Origin: an uncultured Kangiellaceae bacterium
GTDB lineage: Bacteria; Pseudomonadota; Gammaproteobacteria; Enterobacterales; Kangiellaceae
Direction of reading: 5' to 3'
Assembly (NCBI GenBank): GCA_905479925.1
Contig: CAJQOL010000126.1
Span: 1 to 41,252 of the forward strand
DNA: 41,252 nt
The notes under the pieces: generated by a model
What the model saw: the letters and a program-made list of their open reading frames with translations, nothing else
The model's database searches: none
Told to the model about the DNA's origin: nothing
In this document: positions 34,813 to 41,252 of the stretch, one piece after another
How the letters are laid out: every line of letters begins with the position of its first letter
How positions within the stretch are numbered: the stretch's first letter is position 1
Position numbers and translations under genes: made by a program

Positions 34813-37560
34813 TTAATTAGCCTGCTTACTCTTAAGCGCAACGCATAACGATATCGCTTCTTTTGTTTGCGCTAGGGCTAATTGATAACCAGGGGTAGTA
34901 TTACCATGCGCCTGAAATAATTTATCTAGCCGATTGGGAGTTTCTTCCTGACAGCTTGCAAAAGCTAAACGGGGACTTCTTCGTCGCCACTGCGAAGGAA
35001 TTTTTTTGACGACTTTTGCAAAAGAATCCTCAAACCAATTCCAGTGACCTTCACCTAGCTGCTCTTGAGACAACATGCTTCCGATCATTGCAAAGCTTTC
35101 CCTTGGGCCAATATTGTCACTAATTGCGTAAAGTTGGGCCATGGCGGCCACTTCTGGATCCGCCACTTTTCCCATTGCGGTCGCGCTTGCAAGGTCAAAT
35201 AGTGGGTCATCAATTTTGTCTCGGTTATTGAGTAACTCAAAGAAAAATGTCTTACCGATATCTTCGACTGCAACAACAAAGGCGGCTGTGTAAAGGTCGG
35301 TTGATAAATTGTGCTTGGAATTATCCCCCAAAACTTTCATGTAGTTTTGAGCTTGCTCAGCGAGCTGCTTTCTTAACGGTTCATATTTCAAAGTGTCAGC
35401 TAAGAAGTTAGTGAGTTTGTTTGCTAATAATTGTTCACTATCGGTTAGACCCGATGTTTCTTTTTTGCCTGTTAATTGCTGCAAACGATTGACATACCAT
35501 GGCGTTAATTGCTGCTTAACCATAACGCGATCTTTCTCTGAAAGAATGGTACCAATATAACGACTTAATTTGCGAAGCGGCCAACTGACTATTTGAGGGA
35601 TTTGAGATTTAGAAGAGTTTTCTACCATTGCTAATAAAGCATCAAGTTTCAAGTTACCGGCTTCAAAAGAAGAAACCACATTATCCATGAGCGCAATTTT
35701 CTCTCCGGCGGTTAACGTTTCAAACTGTTGGTTTAAAGTAGCACTAAGTTGCTGGTTCATCTGCCAGCGGTAATAGCCGCTGCCATTTGCATTAGGCATT
35801 ATCCATTCTGGGCATTGCTTGGTATTGAGAGAAAATTCATTATTGTCTTGATTAAAAATGTCACATTGAGTTTCGACCTGACCACCAACTTTGAATTTGA
35901 TACACATAGGCACGTTCCATCGATTAGCATTGTCAATCGATGACCCTAAAGGCTTGTATCGTGTTTGAGTAAGTTTTACCGTTGTTTCTTGGTTTTGCTC
36001 ACAGGACAAGCTCACACCCATAAGTGGCACGCCTTTCTGCTCAACGAAGTGCTCAAAGGTTTTGGTGAGCTGAGGTTCTCCTGTTTGCTTCGCAATTGAT
36101 TGATAAAATTGCGGTGAATCAGCAACCCCATCGGCGTACTCTTCAATATATTTACCTAATGCCTGACGGAACATTTTAGAGCCGAAGTAACTATCAATCA
36201 TATGAATGACGGCTTGGCTTTTTGAATAGGTGATTGAGTCGTAAGCATTTCGTATGTTTTCATTTCTAAGTATTGGTTGTCGTATAGCACGCGTTGACGC
36301 CAAAGAGTCAGTTCCCATAGTGCCAAAATTTTTGATATAAGCATCGAGTTGATGACCGCCTTCAGGTTCAAATTGAGCGAGAATCATTGGAGTTGCCCAA
36401 GTTGAAAAGCCTTCCTTTAACCACAAATCGTCCCACCATGGTGGAGTTACTAAGTTACCAAACCACATATGTGCGATTTCATGGGCATGGGTGTTCATGA
36501 TGCTCCGTTTGGCACCCGGTGCGGGGCTATCACCTAATAATACGCGTTGTTCTCGATAGGTAATTGCCGCGGATAATTCGGTAGCACCGCTAGGCCACTG
36601 AGGGGCTGCGACGATATCCAGCTTTTTAAATGGGTAAGGCTGCTCTAGCGCTGTTTCAAATAGTTCGACATAACGCGGTGTAATATCCATGATGAAGTTC
36701 ATGTCTTTCGCTCTGCCGCGTCGCGCAACTGCTCGAAGCGGGATTTCATAATCACGGAAAGCGCTAACCGGTATTTTGCCATGCTCAATAATATCAAAGG
36801 GGCCAACGGCTATGGATAATAGGTAGGTTGGCATTGAACGAGTTTCACCAAACTGGAATTTTGTTTCACTATTATTGATATCCGAGAGTTCCGTCGGCGC
36901 ATTATTTGAAATAGCCTGCATTCCCTTTGGCACGGTAATAGAAATTAAATAGGGTGATTTAAAACCCGGTTGATCATAACCAGGCATATATTTTCTGGCT
37001 TGAATGGACTCCGATTTTGCTAGTACGTATGCATCGCCCTGTTCTTCGACTTTAAACAAGCCGGACAAGTTGAGGTCAAACTTCGCGCTGTAATCAAATA
37101 TTAGCGTGATCTTTCCAGCGGCTAATGACTCACCAAAATCTACCCACGCGACACCTGAGTCAAGCCGCTGCTCATATTTGACGCTCGAAATATCGCCATT
37201 TTGTTTTTTTAGCATGAGCGAGTTAACTTGCAAGTCCTTTCCATGAAGCCAAAGGCCTGTAGCTGCTTTTAATAGCTCAATGTTGATTACTGCCTTAGCG
37301 GAAAAGTCCTGTTCGTTGGGATTAATGTTCAAATCTAACTGGTAATGAAGAGGTCGAGAAATCATTGGTAGCGCGCCTTCTGGCGCCTTTATCAATGTGT
37401 CCTCTAGTGCGTTTTTAGCTGTTTCTGGTTGCGGTGTAGAGCCATTGCTATCACTTTTAGCGCTTTGATCAACATCACTTGCAACGCTACTTTCACCAGT
37501 TTTTTCATTACAGCCAGCAATTAGCATTAAGCTAATGATTAATAGAACGGACTTATTCAT
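34813..37560 (-). CDS. M1 family aminopeptidase lipoprotein with altered GAMEN motif
   Basis: A 915-aa gluzincin. The ATG at 37560 starts a lipoprotein signal (MNKSVLLIISLMLIAGC, Cys17); an in-frame start at 37587 lies upstream. An Asp/Ser/Asn-rich linker precedes the N-terminal beta domain. The zinc site HEIAH (360-364) with Glu383 in LWLKEGFSTW is intact (HEXXH-x18-E). The exopeptidase motif GAMEN reads GATEL (325-329), keeping Gly, Ala and Glu. The C-terminal part is an ERAP1-like helical domain. It should trim N-terminal residues of peptides, probably in the periplasm, with changed S1 preference; PSGATELSAAITYRE suggests a subfamily and not damage. Confidence 0.9.
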   Translation of the reverse strand: MNKSVLLIISLMLIAGCNEKTGESSVASDVDQSAKSDSNGSTPQPETAKNALEDTLIKAPEGALPMISRPLHYQLDLNINPNEQDFSAKAVINIELLKAATGLWLHGKDLQVNSLMLKKQNGDISSVKYEQRLDSGVAWVDFGESLAAGKITLIFDYSAKFDLNLSGLFKVEEQGDAYVLAKSESIQARKYMPGYDQPGFKSPYLISITVPKGMQAISNNAPTELSDINNSETKFQFGETRSMPTYLLSIAVGPFDIIEHGKIPVSAFRDYEIPLRAVARRGRAKDMNFIMDITPRYVELFETALEQPYPFKKLDIVAAPQWPSGATELSAAITYREQRVLLGDSPAPGAKRSIMNTHAHEIAHMWFGNLVTPPWWDDLWLKEGFSTWATPMILAQFEPEGGHQLDAYIKNFGTMGTDSLASTRAIRQPILRNENIRNAYDSITYSKSQAVIHMIDSYFGSKMFRQALGKYIEEYADGVADSPQFYQSIAKQTGEPQLTKTFEHFVEQKGVPLMGVSLSCEQNQETTVKLTQTRYKPLGSSIDNANRWNVPMCIKFKVGGQVETQCDIFNQDNNEFSLNTKQCPEWIMPNANGSGYYRWQMNQQLSATLNQQFETLTAGEKIALMDNVVSSFEAGNLKLDALLAMVENSSKSQIPQIVSWPLRKLSRYIGTILSEKDRVMVKQQLTPWYVNRLQQLTGKKETSGLTDSEQLLANKLTNFLADTLKYEPLRKQLAEQAQNYMKVLGDNSKHNLSTDLYTAAFVVAVEDIGKTFFFELLNNRDKIDDPLFDLASATAMGKVADPEVAAMAQLYAISDNIGPRESFAMIGSMLSQEQLGEGHWNWFEDSFAKVVKKIPSQWRRRSPRLAFASCQEETPNRLDKLFQAHGNTTPGYQLALAQTKEAISLCVALKSKQAN

Positions 37561-38035
37561 TGTTTGTATTATTCCCCATTTGAACATAATGCCTTCATAG
37601 GTCGTTCAAGTAGGCTTTTAGAGCGGTGCTAGCTTGAATAAACCTAGATTTTTTTAATTTGGTTTTTAGAAATTAGACACTTAGTTTAATTAGAAACAGT
37701 ATATTCCACGGAAAACGTGAATTAGGTTTTCGTGAAAGCTGTCCTTTAAATGCCTAAAATCAATGAGTTGAGCCTATATCCGGACGCAATATTAACACCT
37801 AAATAAGGGGGATGTTTAGTAATATGGGGTAGTTAGCGAAGGGTAATTGGTTACAAACTAATTCAGTCGATTGCCGTTGACCTCTTATTTGCATCGATTA
37901 GTTAACCCCATCGCTTTGAGAGTGAATCAACTAGCTTAGCTGTATTTGGTGGATATCATTGTTTAGAAACTGGAAAGATAGTCTGAAATTGACTATGTTT
38001 AAACTATCAAATGGTCCAGGGGTTGCTTAATTATT
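37561..38035. other. divergent intergenic region, 475 bp
   Basis: This lies between the M1 peptidase and a small exported protein gene. It should carry both promoters. I see no palindrome, RNA gene or ORF worth naming. Confidence 0.45.
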
Positions 38036-38500
38036 ATGAAAAGATTCTCTCAATTGCTTGTTTTAACAGTGCTTTTTTATATGCCGCTTAGTTTTGCTAG
38101 TCAGCTGGCTGACCGTATTAGTGACGAAGTCTTAGATTCCGTGATAACGGCTCAAGATAAATTTCTAAATAGCAGTATATTGGCGGAAATTTGTCAAAGC
38201 CCTCAATATTTGGAGCCTGATTACGCCTCTAAAAATATGCAAAAACTGTTTATGGATGAGGTGCATGCTATTGCCGGTCAGCGTGGTTTAAAAGATTACA
38301 ATGCTGAGGAGATAAAAGAGATCGCTGAATTGGAGTTTCAGGCGTTTATTGACGGGGCTCGATATGCTGTTTTTGTCTCAAAGAATTTTGCTAGTGTAGC
38401 TGGCAAGACAGGCTGCCAAGCCGAAATTATGCAGACAGTCAAAGAGTCGCAGAAAAAGCTGCTAGCAAAAGGCATGTACCGGCTCGTTGATAGAAAATAG
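38036..38500 (+). CDS. small exported helical protein
   Basis: A 154-aa protein with a signal peptide (MKRFSQLLVLTVLFYMPLSFAS, cleaved near 22). The mature part is helical with two Cys (ILAEICQSP and KTGCQAEI) that could form one disulfide in the periplasm. NMQKLFMDEVHAIAGQRGL and EIKEIAELEFQAFIDGARYAVF are the most distinctive segments. I do not recognise the family. It lies 149 bp before the kinase-like gene on the same strand; both are exported, so they may act together, but no sequence feature proves it. Confidence 0.7.
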   Translation: MKRFSQLLVLTVLFYMPLSFASQLADRISDEVLDSVITAQDKFLNSSILAEICQSPQYLEPDYASKNMQKLFMDEVHAIAGQRGLKDYNAEEIKEIAELEFQAFIDGARYAVFVSKNFASVAGKTGCQAEIMQTVKESQKKLLAKGMYRLVDRK

Positions 38501-38649
38501 ACAAAGTAAGTATAAGCGGCAGGTGATTAGAAAATTTTGCGCCTGTCCGATTTATTATTCAAATTCACCGTTTTGCCATCTGGCAATTATCTGATGCTAA
38601 TGATTTCACCTTTGCCAAACCAAGCAATTTCCCGCTAAAGAGTCAGCGC

Positions 38650-40416
38650 ATGTCCTATACGAAAAAATTAACGATGAGCAAAGTCGTTACAGTTTTATTT
38701 CTTTTTTTATCTTTGCTCCATTCCCGCGGTAGTTTTGGCGGTGAAGCTTCTGTTTTACCCTTACAAACAATTGAAACAAAAACGATAGTTTTTGGAACGG
38801 TCAATGGGCGTTTTGATGAACTTAAGTTACAGCTCGAACGAATCGGTGTGATTGACCAGCGAGGGTCGTGGCGTGCTGGAAAAGCCAGGTTAGTAAGTCT
38901 CGGTAATTTATTTGCAAAGCAATCAATTAATAGTAAAGTTAACCAGCCTATTTTGGAATTTGCAAAAAAATTACAAATAGAAGCCGAGGATGCGGGTGGG
39001 CATTTTCATTTGGTGCTGGGGAAAAATGAAGTTTATATTATGGTAGAGGGTTTATATACCAGTCGCACCCTAGCGGATAACCAACTAAGTGAGTTGGGTA
39101 ACTGGTTATTTCAGCAGTCGTTTGTCCATAAGCAAGGGCAAGAACTATTTACCCATTTGGGGTTATCAAAGATCAGCGACCTAGCCGATTTAGTGCTTTT
39201 TAACCAACAAATGAAAGAGTCTATTATTGACTACGCAGATAACTGGGCGAGTTATTACCGGCTCAACCGAGCTAATCAACAACAGCAAACTGAACCATTG
39301 CTGCCTGAAATTCTCAGTATTAACGATACGGTTAAAACAATTGCGGATAAATCACTCAAACAAGCCAGCTATTTAGCGCTAAAACAAACAAGTCCTGTCA
39401 ATTTTGATGGCTCGCAGTTTTGTCATCCTTATTTTGAAAAAGATCGGTTAGATGAGAAACTCAAACAGACTCAATCTAAAAGAGTCTGGTTAACCACTGA
39501 AGATAAATCGATAAATATTCGCTCTCGTTTTTCTGGACGAGTACAGATACTACCAAACTTTGACGGCTTAGCTCAGAATGCTGAAACAGAGGTGGATTCA
39601 TCTTCTGCTAATAAACAGCCAATTGTGTTTGCCTCGATTGCAAGCGATGGCTCCACAAACTACTTTGATTCGGTTACCGGCGAAATTCTTGTTCCCCAGA
39701 TTCCTCAGTTTAGGGAGTGGAATAGACCTTATGGTATGTCTGATGAGGAAATAGAATTATTTCTAAAAAGCGCCACAATCATTGAGAGTTCAACCACTAA
39801 GGAAGGAAAAACCAAACCGTTAAAACTAAAGCTCGAAAAAAACGGTAAACAACTAAAAGCGGTTTTTAAGTATGTAAACAAGTCCGGCAAAACCGTAAGG
39901 AAGCGCTTTTATGGCGGGGGAGATCGATATCAACATGAAATGGCCGCTTATCGTTTAGATCGCATGCTTGGAATAGGATTGGTTCCCGTTACGGTAGAGC
40001 GAGAGATTGATGGTGTCAAAGGTAGTGTGCAGCTATGGGTCGAAAACATGGCGTCGGCATTGCAGCTTAACGAACGTGAAATACTCTATGAAGGAACTTG
40101 TGATGTAACGGCACAGGCCGACCTAATGAACGCTTTTGATTATCTAATACATAACTCGGATCGAAATCAAACCAATATTGTTTTTACAAAACATGACTGG
40201 CAAATCTGGTTTATCGACCATACTCGAAGTTTTGGAACGGTTTTGTCAAAGCCTGTTTTTCAGCAGGGCGTCGAGCTTAAACCTCCGCTTGAGTTTCTTA
40301 AGGCGGTTAAATCGCTATCTAAGGGGCAGTTAAGAAAACTTAAGCCGTGGCTTAACAAAGAGCAGATGGCAGCTTTGTGGGAGCGTCGCAAGCGCCTTCT
40401 TAAAGGAAAATATTGA
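38650..40416 (+). CDS. exported pseudophosphatase-atypical kinase fusion
   Basis: A 588-aa protein with a signal sequence (MSKVVTVLFLFLSLLHSRGSFG, 9-30; an internal Met9 start is possible). Residues ~45-305 follow the Shewanella-like PPP phosphatase layout, but each metal motif is changed: GDxHGD is GTVNGR (49-54), GDxxDR is GNLFAK (85-90) and GNHE is GKNE (124-127). FxHGG survives partly as FTHLG (167-171), and the GHT near 282 is gone. Residues ~365-560 resemble the bacterial PI3/4K/Fam20-type kinase fold: AVFK (Lys407), EMAAYRLDRMLGIGLVPVTVERE (Glu430), NSDRNQTNI (catalytic Asp504, Asn509) and WFIDHTRSF (metal Asp523). The kinase residues look intact. Localisation is outside the cytosol. 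Confidence 0.75.
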   Translation: MSYTKKLTMSKVVTVLFLFLSLLHSRGSFGGEASVLPLQTIETKTIVFGTVNGRFDELKLQLERIGVIDQRGSWRAGKARLVSLGNLFAKQSINSKVNQPILEFAKKLQIEAEDAGGHFHLVLGKNEVYIMVEGLYTSRTLADNQLSELGNWLFQQSFVHKQGQELFTHLGLSKISDLADLVLFNQQMKESIIDYADNWASYYRLNRANQQQQTEPLLPEILSINDTVKTIADKSLKQASYLALKQTSPVNFDGSQFCHPYFEKDRLDEKLKQTQSKRVWLTTEDKSINIRSRFSGRVQILPNFDGLAQNAETEVDSSSANKQPIVFASIASDGSTNYFDSVTGEILVPQIPQFREWNRPYGMSDEEIELFLKSATIIESSTTKEGKTKPLKLKLEKNGKQLKAVFKYVNKSGKTVRKRFYGGGDRYQHEMAAYRLDRMLGIGLVPVTVEREIDGVKGSVQLWVENMASALQLNEREILYEGTCDVTAQADLMNAFDYLIHNSDRNQTNIVFTKHDWQIWFIDHTRSFGTVLSKPVFQQGVELKPPLEFLKAVKSLSKGQLRKLKPWLNKEQMAALWERRKRLLKGKY

Positions 40417-41120
40417 GGTAGGAGCTGATTTTTCCGCGGTTTTAACTCTAACCTAAAAGACAGAACTCTCTAGAGAAATCAAACGGTAGCAAGGCTCACA
40501 ATTAAGATGCATTGGCTCGAATCTAAACAGACAAGTTGGAGCTCAGGTTTCGACTTAGTCATATATATATCGTTTTTCCCTAGATAAAACGGTTTCAGCG
40601 GTACGTGCTTATATTTTAAAGCGAAAATTTTTGAGTAGAAGATACCGGCCATTTTTTCTAAAGGAGACATCGAGCTTCCTGCTAATTCAGTTCCTATCTT
40701 TTCCTCGGAAACTAACTCCAGGCTCGTTTGATAGCTGCATTGTTCAAGTACGCCACTTGAGAGTGCCTAGCGGCTGAGCGTCTAGATTTTTTGCTTACTT
40801 TCGCCTAGAGCGCCTACTTTTGGTTTATCTTCTGAAAAAAGTAAGTCGCAGGCAAGTGAAACGCTGCGAAATAGGGGGCAGAAAGAAAGGGGGTAGTCAA
40901 TTTGGAATCGTGCAAACTATTAGTTATAGCTTCCCTCTCCCCAACCCTTAGTATGGCCCGCTTCTTAGGTACTCCCGGAAGGAAGAGGGAGTAAAACATG
41001 GCCCCTAAGGGTATAAGGAGCAAAATATATGAACTACCGGAAGGAAAAAGGGGCAAAAAAATGTCCCCTAGGGGAACTTTTAAGACGATTGTAAAACGTC
41101 TGCTTTAGCCGAACTGGTCT
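40417..41120. other. repeat-rich noncoding region before the IS element
   Basis: This is a 700-bp stretch with no supported gene. An open frame on the minus strand at 40479-40670 has AGGAA 6 nt before its ATG, and reads openly further upstream to about 40767 before meeting TAG. It looks like a decayed coding or repeat remnant. At 40973-41009 and 41036-41073 lies an imperfect direct repeat, both copies starting CCGGAAGGAA and including a (G)CCCCTA(A)GGG block. Purine-rich tracts are frequent. Confidence 0.5.
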
Positions 41121-41252
41121 TGTCCGAAATATGTGGACGGTTTAAAAAAGTTGATTCATCGTTTTCTCGAAATTTACCGGACTTTGATTACCCAAATATC
41201 CATGACGACGCTTTTGATTATAAAAGCATTCGATGTAATCAAACAAGTCACT
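41121..41252. mobile_element. IS3-family insertion sequence, one end only
   Basis: TGTCCGAAATATGTGGACGG (41121-41140) begins with TG, as IS3-family terminal repeats do, and lies just outside the transposase stop. The rest of the element, the other terminal repeat and the target duplication are beyond the right edge. Confidence 0.7.
41142..41252 (-). CDS. IS3-family transposase OrfB, C-terminal fragment (cut by window edge)
   Basis: The last 36 residues of a DDE transposase are visible, reading SDLFDYIECFYNQKRRHGYLG then NQSPVNFEKTMNQLF before the TAA at 41142-41144. The pattern DYIExFYNxKRRHxxLGxxSPxxFE is the standard IS3/IS150 OrfB ending, including the catalytic-region helix. The frame is open to the window edge, so integrity cannot be judged. 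Confidence 0.88.
   Translation of the reverse strand, partial: SDLFDYIECFYNQKRRHGYLGNQSPVNFEKTMNQLF

Noticed and set aside
40814-41056. 80-aa minus-strand ORF near the IS element
   Set aside because: It runs through the imperfect direct repeat and purine tracts, with no domain and no ribosome site noted.

Overview
This 41.3 kb window is a piece of a gammaproteobacterial chromosome, A+T-rich by eye and probably from a free-living marine or environmental species related to Kangiella/Aliikangiella or the Alteromonadales. This rests on gene content only: PilU, FabV, a YebC/YeeN-type protein, DUF3581, DUF4404, DUF3300, an EAL-HDOD protein, a TonB-dependent receptor and several GlyGly-CTERM (rhombosortase-type) tails. 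I found no tRNA, rRNA, CRISPR array, prophage or replication origin. One insertion sequence enters the right edge.

Layout. 1-8.5 kb: a truncated EAL-HDOD signalling protein, a TonB-dependent receptor, a rhombotarget-type lipoprotein, DUF4404, a tail-anchored protein, the type IV pilus retraction ATPase PilU and a convergent DUF3300 protein. 8.6-9.0 kb: a noncoding stretch with two near-identical 119-bp direct repeats. 9-13.8 kb: fabV, a lipoprotein prolyl oligopeptidase and an unrecognised cytosolic protein. 14-18.4 kb: a secreted cyclophilin, then a divergent sulfide/persulfide module. Its minus arm carries an ETHE1-like dioxygenase, a TauE/SafE permease and a DUF442 protein; its plus arm carries two translationally coupled YeeE/YedE half-transporters. 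The divergent control region holds two copies of one AT-rich palindrome. 18.6-24.6 kb: a YebC-family protein, DUF3581, a GNAT plus coupled partner, an octanucleotide repeat and three unrecognised proteins, two of them in the membrane.

24.8-29.6 kb: a lipoprotein beta-lactamase-fold hydrolase and a GlyGly-CTERM NHL-repeat protein as a two-gene unit, with a ToxR/CadC-like winged-helix membrane regulator carrying a TolB-like propeller just upstream. 29.8-33.1 kb: a degraded accessory patch with a sulfotransferase, an orphan membrane ORF without a normal start, a signal-peptide-only micro-ORF and an acyltransferase-3 gene broken by two in-frame TGA codons but no frameshift. 33.2-37.6 kb: a secreted metallo-beta-lactamase-fold protein whose zinc motif is dismantled, and an M1 aminopeptidase lipoprotein with an altered GAMEN motif. 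38-40.4 kb: two exported proteins. The second joins what looks like a catalytically dead Shewanella-like phosphatase domain to an apparently intact atypical (PI3/4K/Fam20-like) kinase domain, and is my best candidate for an undescribed system. 40.4-41.25 kb: repeat-rich noncoding DNA and the end of an IS3-family element.

Two themes link the genes. Many products are exported or surface-anchored, and three of them carry GlyGly-CTERM tails. The sulfur module appears to be one regulon controlled from a shared divergent promoter region.
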